Both the position numbers and the translations under genes were made by a program. Shown piece after piece: positions 43,432-55,183 of a stretch of DNA of 64,000 nt. Every line of letters begins with the position of its first letter. The stretch's first letter is position 1. Source of the DNA: Liolophura sinensis (lineage: Eukaryota > Mollusca > Polyplacophora > Chitonida > Chitonidae); assembly GCF_032854445.1 (NCBI RefSeq), contig NC_088305.1, positions 7,131,606 to 7,195,605 of the forward strand, given 5' to 3'. The notes under the pieces were generated by a model. The model ran no database searches and was not told where the DNA came from. It saw only the letters and a list, made by a program, of their open reading frames with translations.

Positions 43432-43600
43432 ATAACAATTTACACGCCCCATGGCACCATGGCTTAAGCAGAAATAAGCAAAAAATATTGTAGTGAAGTT
43501 AACTGCAATTTATTGGACGTCACAGCTCTAGAATTACTCAGTGTGTAGTCATAACATTTAACATACAATTAGCATGACTTCAGTCATAATGCATAATCCA
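43432..43600 (-). repeat. R3 element, reverse copy
   Basis: Reverse complement of the R3 5-prime half: CAATTTACACGCCCCATGGC, GGCTTAAGCAGAAATAAGC and TGCAATTTATTGGACGTCAC. Confidence 0.65.
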
Positions 43601-44099
43601 TGGTCTGAAGTCATTATGGTAGGCGAATCCAGAATCTACAGGTTTGTGGCTCCTGTGATACGAGATTTAGTCTCCATGATTGCATGATACAGGATCTACT
43701 ATTTTGTGGTTCCAGAGATACTGGATCTAAAGTCATCGTGGTTTACGGGATACAGGATTTACTATTGTGTGGCTCCAGTGATCCTTGATATTAAGTCACC
43801 ATTCTGGGCGTATCCAGGATCTACTATTTTGTGGCTCCAGTGATCCGGGATCTTAAGTCACTATTTTTAGCTGGATGAAGGATTTACCTATCTGATCTTC
43901 GGTGATCCAGAATCTGAAGTTATCATGGTTTGCGGAATCTAGGATCTACAGTCTTCTGTTTCATGTCATCCACGACCTACTATCGAACCCATATTGTTGT
44001 CAGACAACATCATTGGTATAATACAAATCTGTATCGGCTCCGCATTTCTTCGTCCTAACCCATTTTGTCATTTTGCCAATCTCACTAAATTGCTGAGAT

Positions 44100-44278
44100 T
44101 TATTTATTTGTTTGATTGGTGTTTCACGCTGTACTCGAGAACACTTAACGTGTATGGCGGCAGCCGGCATAATGGTGGGAGGAAACCTTGGGGAAAACCC
44201 ACAGCGACCGCATTGGTGGGAAGTTCCTAGGACATTACGCCGCGGTGGCGTGCTAACCCTCTCGGCCACGAAGACCCA
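44100..44278 (-). repeat. SINE family 1
   Basis: Reverse copy with tail (TTATTTGTTTGATTGGTG), a deleted middle, and head remnant GCGTGCTAACCCTCTCGGCC. Confidence 0.78.
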
Positions 44279-44614
44279 CTAAGTTGCTGAGTGTAAAGCC
44301 ATGTAGAGAATAAATTTTTGTCAATCAAGCAAATCCACGTCCATTTAATTATAACTTTTGTACTCCGAAACTTGACAATTGTATTATTAGGAAATATATA
44401 TAGTAGAAGCCATCAGCTCTTAAACCAAAATGCGCTTGATTATCTTGGTCCCTGCGGGAGTAGTGTTCTAGCAGACGTTTCATTTTATTTGCTAAGTAAA
44501 ACGGTGGTGGATATGTTGTAAATTGCCTTAGATACATTCTTCCTTTCAAGCATGTCAGCGCTTTTGTGGTTTGTTTTTCTTATATATATTATTTCATCGT
44601 ATGTCACCAGAATT

Positions 44615-44915
44615 TGCTTTACCTAATTCTGCAAAAACCAATGTGCTGGGGGTGGGAGAGTAGGCCTATAAGTTGCTACTATTTAAAAAATTACGCTAAC
44701 AGTTAGAATAAAACCCTAACTGAAGAGAGTTGACCAGTGCCCGAATTTCTCCCGTTGAGTGTCAACATTTTACAACTATCACCCTGTCGTGGCTGCTCTG
44801 TTTTTGCTCTCTATGCTTTACGTCTATCATGATGTCGTGGCTGCTCTGGTTTTACTCTCTATGTTGTACGTCTACCATGTTGTCGTGGTTGCTCTGGTTT
44901 TCACTCTCAGACAGG
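44615..44915 (+). repeat. R3 element with tandem 3-prime end
   Basis: The R3 5-prime half is followed by about three tandem copies of the TGTCGTGGCTGCTCTGGTTT plus ACTCTCTATG segment. Confidence 0.7.
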
Positions 44916-45019
44916 CGTTGATTCAAATCTAGAGCCCGTATCTAGAATTCCTCTTATCTAATCCTGCATTTTTCCGCGCGCGAGGACAGCAGTGAGGGGG
45001 CTCAAGAATCACTGCGTCA

Positions 45020-45043
45020 CCCCCTACCCCCACCCCCACCCCA
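45020..45043 (-). other. potential G-quadruplex (C-run on plus strand)
   Basis: CCCC-TA-CCCCC-A-CCCCC-A-CCCC on the plus strand gives four G-runs on the minus strand. Confidence 0.6.
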
Positions 45044-45239
45044 CGGCTCCCGCAGAGTTTAATACCTGAGGTTTTGATCCGCCTTATCAAATAGCGTTGG
45101 ATTTTTTCCCTTCCAAAATTATTACGTCTTTTACGTTCATTTTTCACTTTGTGATGTTTCGAGATACACTGAATAAATAATGCATATGTATCCAGACTCA
45201 AAACACGACAATTGCTACCAGCCAATCCAGTGAAATCAG

Positions 45240-45380
45240 TTTAGTGAAGTGAGTTCGGACATCGACAGAGAAGATACACTTGTGCAAGAGTGGGACGAGT
45301 TTCCTCGGCCCTTCTTCGAGTTACTCGTCAACACTATGCGTCAGCACTGCCCGCTGTGGCTAGATACCACTTATAAATGA
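45240..45380 (+). CDS. candidate short terminal exon
   Basis: After TGAAATCAG, 46 codons are open to TGA. The product begins F-S-E-V-S-S-D-I-D-R-E-D-T-L-V-Q, continues E-W-D-E-F-P-R-P-F-F-E-L-L-V and ends W-L-D-T-T-Y-K. It is non-repetitive and amphipathic in look. The acceptor has a poor pyrimidine tract. No family is recognised and no partner exon is proposed. Confidence 0.3.
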   Translation, partial: FSEVSSDIDREDTLVQEWDEFPRPFFELLVNTMRQHCPLWLDTTYK

Positions 45381-45679
45381 TATCAAGTAGATCTGACCTA
45401 GTGGATCAGGCTGATTGCAAGTGAACATGCGCTTTATTTTGGAAATAAATGCCCTCAAGTGTGTGAACAATTATTTAACCTTTAACATAAATGAATTAAC
45501 ATGTATGGATATTTCATGTCGGATGTTTGAAAGTATTTTAAGTAGTCTGAAGTATTGTTTTTTTATTAAGAAAACAATTTGCTGCTCAGTATAGATTATT
45601 AGTTAACAAATAGAGTTTAAATGGAACATAGTAAAAAACAAATAGCCTCAACAAAGAATTCCCTTGCTGGAGACAAACT

Positions 45680-45895
45680 GTGTGACAGATAAGCATACAC
45701 AAGAACAGCGATAAATTGTGTGACATAAACTTACACAAAAACGCCAACAAACTGTGTGACGGATAAACATACACAAACCGGCTACAAATTTTGTGACAGA
45801 TAAACACACACAAACGGCGACAAAATGTAATACAGATTTTACACAATGAAAACGGCGACAAAATGTATGAAAGATTCACACAATAAAACACACTG
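45680..45895. repeat. about 36-bp minisatellite
   Basis: GTGTGACGGATAAACATACAC and AAACGGCGACAAA blocks recur about six times. The minus-strand ORF across it is a repeat shadow. Confidence 0.85.
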
Positions 45896-46734
45896 GCCTG
45901 TTATATATAAGGTGCATCAAGGACAATTAGCCACATTAGTCAGCTTATATACTTATTTGTTCCATCGTTGTTCAACGCCATGTACATATACTTCAGAATT
46001 TCTCACTAATACCTAAGCGGTCGTTTAATGGGTCGATAAACCTGAGCGAACCACCTACCTTTGACAAGTTACTGGTATACATTCACATATTGGTGGATGG
46101 CAAGTGGTCTTTTACAAATGTTAGTTTATTTTCAACAAGTCGAACAAACAGTAAGGGTCAGAGAATGCAGAAATTTCCTACGTAAGATCCGATGAGCATA
46201 GTACACCGCATGGGACGCAGATTGGCGATTTCTCACCGCACCGAAACAACACACTATGTGCCATACGCAATCGGCTCATCATCTGCCCAAGCCCCTCTCT
46301 AATGATGATGTATATACAGGTCGAGCGTGTCCTTAATTAAAGAGAATAATCAACATCAGAAGGAATCTCCATGGCAACCATAATTATCGAGTGTATAAGG
46401 CATGTATTAATTAATATGGAGATATACTGTGCCGTATTTAACATGTTATGTATCCCTGGTTACGAAACATACAATATCTCGTTACCGGAAATGTTTATGT
46501 AGATAAATTAGACATATAGATCTTCGGGCAGACCTCAGCCGGTGTCTTATAGGCGTAACTCAAACCTAGAAATTGATATCACGTTTTTTTTTTAACTTAA
46601 AGGTTTATCTAGAGAGGTTTATTGAAAATTATTGAAATATGACATGAGATCCTTGATTCTGACATAGCTCTCTGTTTGACTCACGAATGACAATGGGGAA
46701 CATGTGCCGTCTAAACAATATGAAACTTGCAGCT

Positions 46735-47110
46735 GGGTGAGTAAATCCAGAACAGCGACGACAGTGTGATAGCTGGCAAATGATCACACGTAAACGGTGA
46801 AACACGGCTACAGCATACAGAGTAAAACAAGACCAGCGACGAAATGTGATAGCTGGCAAATGATCACACGTAAACGGTGAAATAGGCCCTCTTGTCAATT
46901 TACCTCAATCAGGGTTTTATTCTAGTTGCTCATGTAAATGCATCAATAGTAGCAAATTACATGCCCCCAAGCACCATGCATGATTTAAGCAGAAAGAGAT
47001 CAAACAAAAAATGCAGGTGTGTTAGTTGTAATTCATTAGACATCAGTTATCTAGATTTACTCACAATGCTGTGTTGTGATCACATTTCATACACAATTAC
47101 ATTAAAACAA
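46735..47110 (-). repeat. R3 element, near full-length reverse copy with 75-bp duplication
   Basis: GTGATAGCTGGCAAATGATC plus ACACGTAAACGGTGAAA occurs twice at the left end. The rest follows R3 to TCATACACAATTACATT. Confidence 0.75.
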
Positions 47111-47570
47111 TGTAAAGGGACCAGATGTCAGAGAGACTTACTCCACTAGAAGACCTCCAAAGGTATGTAAAAGGACACATCATTCTAACTTTACGAGCGC
47201 AACTATACAGAAACAGTGGCGAATTACAGAAAAGAACAAACGAGTATATCTCTTGGACAAGCTTTTCTTAAGACGACTTAATTTCCCCCATTATTTACCT
47301 CACACTTAACTCTTGCCAGATTCTTAGTTGCCTTGTATTTGACAAGCCCCTTTGATAAATTAGTACAAAGTGTTAGTTTAGTTTATTTATCTGTTCGTCG
47401 ACGATTCGGCAGATAGAAGGCCGCACCTGTACACAAAAACATGTGTAAGTAAACAATACATGAAACAGAAGAGAAAACAACGATATACACATAGATGAAA
47501 GTAGTAAGAACAATATCAACAGAACCGCGCTGTAGTGCAGTAATTAATGTTGCTAACTCCAGAGCTAAAC
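47110..47570. other. no gene seen
   Basis: Unique sequence without supported ORFs or arrays. Confidence 0.4.
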
Positions 47571-47572
47571 TG

Positions 47573-47838
47573 CGGGGCCTCTGTGACGGAGGCGGTTAGC
47601 AAGACAGCACAGCGCAATGACCCAGGAGCCTCTCACCAGCGCGATTACTGTGAGTTCCAGTCCAGCTCTTGCTGGCTTCCTCTCCGACCGTGCGTGACAA
47701 GGTTTGCCAACAGCCCGTGAATGGTCGTGCGTTTTCCCCGGAGTCTGCCCGGTTTCCTCGCTCCATAATGCTGTCTGCCGTCGTATAAGTGAAATATTCT
47801 TGAGAAAGGCATAACACACCAATCATAAATTAAATAAA
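47573..47838 (+). repeat. SINE family 1, full length
   Basis: From head (GGGGCCTCTGTGACGGAGGC) through B box (GAGTTCCAGTCCAGC) to an AATCATAAATTAAATAAAT tail. The A box is mutated. Confidence 0.85.
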
Positions 47839-48194
47839 TTACGACCTAATCTAAAAAATGACGTGAATAGATTTTAAAACTATACGCTTGAGATTCTTTT
47901 ATATTATATCATCACATTTGGATGACCTTTATAACTGTTACAAATGGTGAATCAAGATAATGTCGCTCAAGATAATGGAATAGGTCCAGCACTGATCGGC
48001 TAGGTGTTAGAACTTTCTTACTGTATTCCAGGGTAAACCTGGAATCTGTCGGTGGACTAAAGAGTCCCCAAGGCCTGGTCCCTTTGCATTGTTAATTTGC
48101 ATGACATGGGACATGAACATAGCTTCTGAGTAACTCTTAACAAGTGAGGTGTAATAACCAGTTGTAATTAAATTCAATGCATTCCCCCCCCCCC

Positions 48195-48410
48195 TCCTAA
48201 TTCTGCGTAAGCTGTATTGCTAAAGATTGTAAAACTGCTATTATTTAATCATTTGCACCATCGGATAAAACTAAAAAATAATAAAAAAAAAATCCTAACT
48301 GAAGTAAACTGGCAAGAGGCCGCAATTCACCGATTACGTGGGACCATTTGCCAACATTTAAACTGTAGTTACTGCTCTGATTTTACTCTCCATGCTGTAG
48401 TCTTATCAGT
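48195..48410 (+). repeat. R3 element copy
   Basis: CCTAATTCTGCGTAAGC, AACTGAAGTAAACTGGCAAG, GTGGGACCATTTGCCAAC and GCTCTGATTTTACTCTCCAT blocks in R3 order. Confidence 0.65.
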
Positions 48411-48634
48411 ATGCTCAGGATCGGTTGGTTATCATGTCTTTTTTAATGGAACCCGTTTGAGGACTTCTCGCAAATCGCGCGAATAGTACCGTCATCGTGC
48501 TGCGGGTCGCGACCACTTGATGTAAGCCTACATGTTAGCTGAATGGTAAGCGGGAGTCTGAAGCGCCTCCCGCTGTAACTTGACAAACTTGTAGGGGCTG
48601 CTAGTAATAAAATTACATGTGCAAAGTTCTTAAA

Positions 48635-48830
48635 TATCGTCTGAGTAGATAATGCTTAGAAACTTTGTATAAATGTTTTATAAACCCTAGTTCTGTATTG
48701 GACCTCACCGATGGAATATGAAAACACAGCTCGAGACATCACTGAAGGCCAGATACATACCATAGAAATATCCAAAAGAACGGTGTGCGTTTTAGCACTG
48801 GTTTCGATAAAAGCGTTGTTTTCTTCCAGA
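48635..48830. repeat. duplicated segment, copy 1 of 2
   Basis: Shares ATCGTCTGAGTAGA, ATCACTGAAGGCCAG and ACATACCATAGAAA, in order and spacing, with 49935-50120. Confidence 0.8.
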
Positions 48831-48899
48831 GGCATATAGAAGATGTGATTGTATAAGTGAACAGACAAGTTTCTTATGGATAACAACTACTTGGTTTTA

Positions 48900-49930
48900 T
48901 TAGCTGGTAACGTTTGGGTATAGCCAACTTAAACACCCACCTAAAAGCCACAGGAAAACGCCAGTCCACGCACAAACAGCAACCCAAGGGAACCTGACCT
49001 CAATTCACTTTCTTTCACACCTTTCAGGTCATACTTATTCTTAACATTTATCACTCTAGATAGGTTTATATATGCATAAGTTTTGTTGTATGTCACATGG
49101 TTTGAGAACAGTATTAGAAGCTATACTGAAATGTTACCAGCTAATAAACACAGGAGTTGTTATCCAACAGAAACTTGTCTGTTCACCTATAAAAAGCGTT
49201 ATATCTAACCAACTGTACGAAGAATCACATTTCATACATATGTCTAAAAAAACGCTACATATATCGCCCGCTATTCGTTCAATATCATATCAATGTTGCA
49301 TCAAGTAATGCATTTGAAAACAAACCACCACGACCACCCACATACCAGCGTAACCCGCACCAAGTCAGAACAACAAACCACTAACAAGTTTCATACAACA
49401 GCCAGCTATAGCAATTCCTTCTTTTCCTCAGTCTGTGCGGGGGAAGATTACCTTACCAAATCAAGAATTTGACAAGAATTTAAAATAACTCTAGAAAAAA
49501 ATGTTTTATTCGCCAGTGCCATTAGTATGGTATACTGTTGGTAACGGATGTTCAAATCTAATCTTCTGAAGACTAAAAAATTGATGTAACTCGCTCAATG
49601 AAAATTTTATCTCCTAAATGTATCAGTTTGTTTAGAGGTCTACATTTATATTAGTTATACCTGGTTATTCCGGTTCATGTCAATTTTTTCTGAATCTTTA
49701 CTCTCCAATTTTGTCGCCACGATATATTAATATATCTGGATGAGACAATCCGGGTAACTAGCGTGTCAGCGCCGTACAATGACGACACAATGACTCATGA
49801 AGGCGGGGATACAGTTCATGCAATGCCAAATCCCGCTTCTCCATGTGAATTTAATTCAAATTGATAAGACTGACACGTGAACACGTGAGGCTATCCGATA
49901 ACCTAAAAATCTCGCTCTAATGCGTGATTT
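48900..49930. other. no gene seen
   Basis: Unique AT-rich DNA between the two duplicated segments. The ORF at 49072-49308 has no support. Confidence 0.4.
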
Positions 49931-49934
49931 TCGT

Positions 49935-50120
49935 CTTATCGTCTGAGTAGAAAATACTTAAAAACTATGTATAAAAGTTTAATAAACCTCCTTTTTCTAT
50001 AAGCCCTGATCACCAAAGGAATATGCAGATATAGCTTAAAACAATATCACTGAAGGCCAGTTACATACCATAGAAAAAATCCCAAAAGGCGCAGTGCATC
50101 TTATCACTGATTTAGCTAAA
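49935..50120. repeat. duplicated segment, copy 2 of 2
   Basis: Second copy of the 48635-48830 segment. It ends just before a GC-rich island. Confidence 0.8.
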
Positions 50121-50127
50121 AGCCAGA

Positions 50128-50215
50128 GGACGCGCGCGCGAATGGCGACCGGGCCCTCGTCTCTTCCCCCGCTCCCGCGACCCACGGACGGTGGGGCGAG
50201 ATGTTCTCATCCGAA
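50128..50215. other. GC-rich island
   Basis: About 75-80% GC over some 85 bp in AT-rich surroundings, with a CGCGCGCG run directly before ATGGCGACCGG. A 36-codon ORF starts at that ATG (about 50142). It may be a CpG-type promoter or first exon for member C; nothing proves this. Confidence 0.3.
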
Positions 50216-50668
50216 TTCCATAGTTTTCGGCATCGTCATAAAACCCACCTGAGATCTCAAATATGGAAATGTATTTAATTGTATGTTCTAGGAAAACAAT
50301 GAAGGCTTCATTAGATCAGTTTATATTCTGTTTGAACTCAAGTAGTATCGCCCGTTAATAAATAGGATTTACCTGTAGGTTTCCTTATTGATTACAGTTA
50401 TTCGGCTTAATTATAAGATGTGGAGGCTGGCTTGTACCGAACAGTGCATGTACGCCGACGTCACCAGCACCTACATGTAGCCCATGGCTTTGTTCGAGGA
50501 AAATATAGCTTACTCCAATCAAGGTAAATGTTACACAGATCTGCCGCAGCCCACTCGATGCATAGCTCACGACGAGACACGGATTAAGAATAAGCATCGC
50601 CGAAGTATCAGGTTATATGAGTTTCTCGTCTTACAGTTGATTCAGCGACTGCTCGACGCGTTCTGTAT

Positions 50669-51079
50669 ATGTATCTTTGTCACAAGACACTTCGTGGCCA
50701 AACTGGGCATACCCTGCGCCCCGCGGGTCTACTATCAAGCATGACACCTTCTGCGCTCACCCTAAGGGACAGGGTTCGAATCCCCTTCAGTCATCGTGCG
50801 GAATTTCTCCGGAATAAGACTGCGCGAATGGTATACAACGGTACTTTGACTCTGCTCACAAATTTCTCTGACGGAAATTCGCGAACTTTCCCGAATGGCG
50901 GCTCATCGTCGGACTGGTCATTAAAGGACGGCGTTCAGATCACCCGTCTGTGTATTCTCATCGTCATCATCGGTATCCTCGTTCTTTGGACTTTCCGTGT
51001 GGTGATGCTGTCGGCGTCAAACTCTCTTAGACCTGCGGGAAATGAAAAGGAAGACGACATCTTGCCTACTAGGGTATAA
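50669..51079 (+). CDS. terminal exon of single-pass membrane protein, family member C
   Basis: Open 136 codons ending in TAA. The conserved part probably starts after an acceptor-like ATCCCCTTCAG at 50790. Sequons lie at residues 49 (NKT), 57 (NGT) and 65 (NFS). The helix is at about 94-114 (C-I-L-I-V-I-I-G-I-L-V-L-W-T-F-R). The tail ends E-D-D-I-L-P-T-R-V. The helix-to-DILP distance is 35 residues, exactly as in member A. The first 40 codons overlap a B-box-like GGGTTCGAATCCCC and may be SINE-derived rather than coding. About 100-bp repeats start at the stop codon. Confidence 0.55.
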   Translation: MYLCHKTLRGQTGHTLRPAGLLSSMTPSALTLRDRVRIPFSHRAEFLRNKTARMVYNGTLTLLTNFSDGNSRTFPNGGSSSDWSLKDGVQITRLCILIVIIGILVLWTFRVVMLSASNSLRPAGNEKEDDILPTRV

Positions 51080-51345
51080 ATCCCGTCTGAAAGACATGCA
51101 ATTCACCCAGGTGTAACCCTGAAGATGTGTTCAGGCGATGAAGAACAGAAGAAAACAGTCTACCTTAAAGGGTGTAATACAGCCCGTCTGAAATTCCTAT
51201 GGGATAAAAATACCGAAGATGTGTTAAGGCGATGAAAAACAACGAATGCGACAATTTACCTTATACGTTATAGCACAACGATCTGAAAGGCATACAAACC
51301 CATGGGATAAACTTACCCAAGAGGCATATAGATACTGAAGGAGAC
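51057..51345. repeat. about 100-bp tandem repeat straddling the member C stop codon
   Basis: CCCGTCTGAAA recurs at about 51082, 51183 and, diverged, 51283. The sequence before each occurrence (TGCCTACTAGGGTATAAATC, then CTACCTTAAAGGGTGTAATA, then TTACCTTATACGTTATAGC) is related. The coding end L-P-T-R-V-stop is therefore part of the unit. Confidence 0.7.
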
Positions 51346-51349
51346 AAAA

Positions 51350-52300
51350 AAAAACAGTTTTTGTCGCGCATATTTGTCAGGGACATTTCCATTGCAGTAA
51401 GGAGCTGAGTGCCATTTACAGACGTTATTTCAGATGCAATGTACTCTTATTTCTGTATGTATAAGCTTACTGTTCCACACCAGTAGGTCTGTAGTACTTT
51501 GCTCAGATCCAAATATTCATTAGCTTTTACTTGTGAATTGAAATTTCTTAATTGAATATGGCTTTTAAGAGGCCACCAAACGTTCGGTACCAGACATCCA
51601 TGCAACAATGGCTAGGACCTAGCTGGAAATCGTATTGGACAAACACTATCAGTTAGGCCTACATGTACAAGGTTCGACTGAACAAAGTGGGCAAAAACTT
51701 CCCCAAAATATTTCTCGATCCCGGATGTGTTTCTGTGGCTGTCAAAGTTTGCACCAAAAGAATGTGACTCGCAGTTCTATGTCCTTAAAGGATTATGTCA
51801 CCACCAGAAATATCGGCAATCTGTTTTTATCTTTTATTTAACTACAACAACGATGGCATATGGCCACCGGAGCACGACATTCAGCACCGTGAAAAGAGCA
51901 ATTTCACCCGTAGCCTACTCGTAATGATGTGTTCATATCAGCTATAAACTTCTTGCTCTTAACTTTTTTTGTTGTTGTTTATACACTTGTTTTTTTTTTC
52001 TACGGAGCCGCAGAAGGGACATAGTTTTGTGATTCTTATTTTTTAACCATGGAACAAAGGAGAATAAAAAAAAACTGTTCCGCTAACGTGGGGGAAAGTA
52101 CGTAACCAACCAATGAAAATGCTGATATGTGAAATAACAGCTTCTCCCTGGCCACTAAATCGGGGGAAAGTACTTTGCCCAGAGATAGCTTATTTAGTTT
52201 CCTTGTTCTCTTTTCTCTCGGCCAAAAGAAGAGAAGATATTTGCTGAATTTTTTTCCACGAGGGAAACTACTGACAAATAAATTGACAAGGTCAGCTAGG
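51350..52300. other. no gene seen
   Basis: AT-rich sequence without supported ORFs. The repeated GGGGGAAAGTAC-type words at about 52091 and 52170 are too few to call an array. Confidence 0.4.
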
Positions 52301-52309
52301 TAGCCCTGT

Positions 52310-53660
52310 ATACTGTAGGTCTATGGATGTAGGCCTAGATACGCTCAAGAGAAAATGAGAGGCATAAATGTAGCCCTATAATTATAAGGAAATACACTAC
52401 ATATAGCATATTCAGCACGACTTTATAATGTTTGAGAGTTGTCATTACCGAATAAATGTGAATATCAAGATTATCGATCGGACCCGGGGATAAGACTGCT
52501 AACTCGGGGTAAAATACTTTGCCCCGATCTGGTGAACCAATGAGCATGCTGCATTCTAAATAACCCAACTTCTAATTGGATCATCAACATGAGGTAAAGT
52601 AAAAATTCTAGTTAATGAATTCTTTTTTTATTATTTTTTTTTTTCGTGGAAAAAAGAGAATTGTAAACCTATGTCCCTTCCGCGTTTCCGTACATATGAT
52701 GTAGCCTGACAAATAAAGGTACAAAAAGCGTCCCACTTTTCTTCTTAAGGGATATCTTCTATGGATCCTTAGCCGTTTTGTATGCCGGCATAATGTACAT
52801 GGGATTTATATGTAACATCAACAACGATTATAGCAATAAAGCAGTTATTCAAGTCATTCAAATGCGAAGTTTTAAGAAAGATGCTTTCGTGTTGTTTTTA
52901 GTGCATCTTAAGGTAACATCTGCACTGTTCCCTCTGTCCATGAAATTGACCGCGGTTGTAGGCCTATAAGTGACATTTATTCTTGAATCAGAGGCGCAGT
53001 TAGGCTTGGGGCTGCAGGCCTGTATTCATCGTATTGAATTAGACTGCCACATTGGAACAGTTGCTAGCAAAGCGCAACTGAGATACACAGGCCTATTTTG
53101 TCATCGACAACTGATATTCTAGCATCATGGTACACGATTTGAATAGGCCTACTAATTTCACTGAGTTCCCCAAGAGCATGCCTGGCATCTTTCCAACATA
53201 ACTGGAAACTCTTGACTGCTTCCTTTTTGCATGATTTCGTGCTATTTTCGTACTTTTTACAGACCTAGAGTTGTTATATAGGCCTACACACACTGTAGTT
53301 CTTTGGTGGTTAGGCCTATTGGCCTACGTAGCTTTAGGAATTGGCCTTAGCCCGGAACGTCCGTTTAGGTTGACGGCTGGTAGGCCTATACGAATGTCTG
53401 TTTCGACTTACTGGTAGGCCTACAGATTTAAACACTAGTCCAGTAAATATATAAATGTCGTGAGTATGGTATATATGTTAGTCACATTTCTAATGGGCGT
53501 GAGAAGGTCCAGATTGAATTGGCCTCGACCCCTGTCAATAATAGCTTGAAAGGCATATGTATTGCACAAAGCAAAATATAATCGCCTAGGCCTAGGCCTA
53601 TTTAACTTTCGTGGAGGTACATATATGTAAGCCTACATGGTGTAGCCTACAGGCCTTGAG
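52310..53660. other. cluster of TAGGCCTA octamers
   Basis: At least ten occurrences of TAGGCCTA or AGGCCTA variants in 1.35 kb, including TAGGCCTAGGCCTATTT at about 53588. They do not sit on a fixed period, so this is not a simple tandem repeat. Confidence 0.7.
53110..53280 (-). repeat. dispersed repeat (RNHTKR element), copy 4
   Basis: Reverse copy: AAAAAGTACGAAAATAGCAC, GAAATCATGCAAAAAGGAAG and CAAATCGTGTACCATGATG on the minus strand. Confidence 0.7.
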
Positions 53661-54485
53661 GACTTGTATTTTAAATAAAAGTACAAATTTTAAACAAGAA
53701 TATACTAGTATACAGTCGTCATGTTCGGGAAATGACCTGACGTTAATCTTTCCATTATTATTTATCGTCCGACCTTTTTGTGGCTTCTCGAAGACGATTG
53801 GCTAAACCAAATCAGATGTTCATGGTGGTGTGGGCAGCAGGATGGTGCAAAACATTGGATTTGGAAATTAACAGATTAGGATTAGCCATTATCGACCGGT
53901 TTAGATACATGAATATTTTGTGTTCTTTGCCATAATTTCACAAGACAGGCAAAGTAACGGATATTTTACATAAAATGCTATACGGATATATCGTGTGGTG
54001 TAAATTGAGCTGATTTCAGGCTGTATTCCCTTTTTAGCGACATATGGATTTTCCGAATTTAATGGGCGATTAGTATTTTGTATTCACCCAGTTGTATTTG
54101 TGGCGCGTATAAATTTTGACAGGACAGCCCATGCTGACGATTTCTGCTTGTCAAGTCCGTGATAAAGTGTAACCATTAACGACGAAAAAACTGGATTTTG
54201 GTAAGTGTTTGGTACGTACAACAATTAGCAGTGATTAGGTTCATCGTCAGATCTGCGTGGGTGCGTTTTTTTTCTGTTTTTTTTCTCAAAGCGTTTAAAA
54301 TTTGTAAACAAACCTCTGTTGGACTCGACTCTCGTGTCGAAAGATCGTCCGATTATGGGGTTATCAGCAACGTCGCTTTATTCAAAGATAACGACCACTT
54401 TTGCAAACGTTCGCATGTCTGTACTTATTTAAGTTTTATTTATCAGCGTTAAAGGGATGTAACCCAGGTAACGCAATATCGGAAA
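53660..54485. other. no gene seen
   Basis: Unique AT-rich sequence upstream of the lanosterol synthase gene. Its 5-prime UTR exon or promoter could be here but was not identified. Confidence 0.35.
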
Positions 54486-54489
54486 ACTT

Positions 54490-55075
54490 CACGAGAAAGG
54501 AAAAGGGTTAAACCCACGACCATCCGTAGCTTGCTGTCAGTACAAGCTGGACTTGAATTCACAGCGACCACATTGGTGAGAGGCTTCTGGGTCATAATGC
54601 TGCGCCTGCACGCTAAGGACTAGGTCCTGTCTGAAATTAAAGCGTTTGCAATCTGAATGAACACGCATTAACACCTACAGTGATTTATATGGATATTCCA
54701 ATCCAGTTTTTGGGCTCTCATTAGTTCAAATGATCAAAGCACTGGTTTGCTGCAACTACATGTATAAGGGCTTTGACCAGTGAGGTCGCATGTTCAAATC
54801 CAGCTGTCTCTGCTTCGGTTGCACCTTTAAGTCAGGTTGTTTGTCAGGTGCCTGGCAAAGAATGGTAGTTTTCCTGAGCAATTCAGTTTCCTCCACCCAG
54901 GAGCTTCTCTGAAATGGTTCGGTGTGAGTTGAACTCCAATCTATTCTGGTTACCTGTCTGGTTCTAAGTGGGAAGATCTGCCAGCAACATGCGAATGGAC
55001 AATCCCAGGTTTGTTGAGTATGCCATTAAACTCCAATAAAGTATAAATAAATATAAATAAATAAATCTTGAGTAA
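54490..55075. repeat. diverged SINE fragments
   Basis: Reverse family 1 fragment at about 54510-54620 (GACTTGAATTCACAGCGACC). A B-box word (GTTCAAATCCAGC) at about 54793. Forward family 1 fragment at about 54890-55085 ending TAAATAAATAAATCTTGAG. Confidence 0.6.
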
Positions 55076-55183
55076 GGCGTTAAACATGGGGAAAATAAAT
55101 ACTAGTAAATAGTAGGTTATAGGTCATTTAAAACTATATCTTTTTTTTTACTTTTTTGTTTTTTTTTTATTTTTGCTCGACAG

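Larger units (their letters stand above)
42430..43980. repeat. GATCCAGGATC-type minisatellite, about 59-120 bp units, interrupted
   Basis: Units combine TCACCATGGTTTGTGGGATC, CAGGATC and AGCTATTTTGTGA. In 43013-43420 a higher-order unit of about 120 bp repeats almost perfectly. It is interrupted by a SINE (42630-42840) and R3 copies (42840-42960 and 43432-43600). Confidence 0.88.

Noticed and set aside
43013-43435. 140-residue ORF rich in Gln-Asp-Leu-Phe
   Set aside because: Reading of the GATCCAGGATC-type repeat.
50128-50215. Fragment of 28S ribosomal DNA
   Set aside because: GC content fits but I could not place the sequence in any conserved rRNA segment from memory; needs a search.
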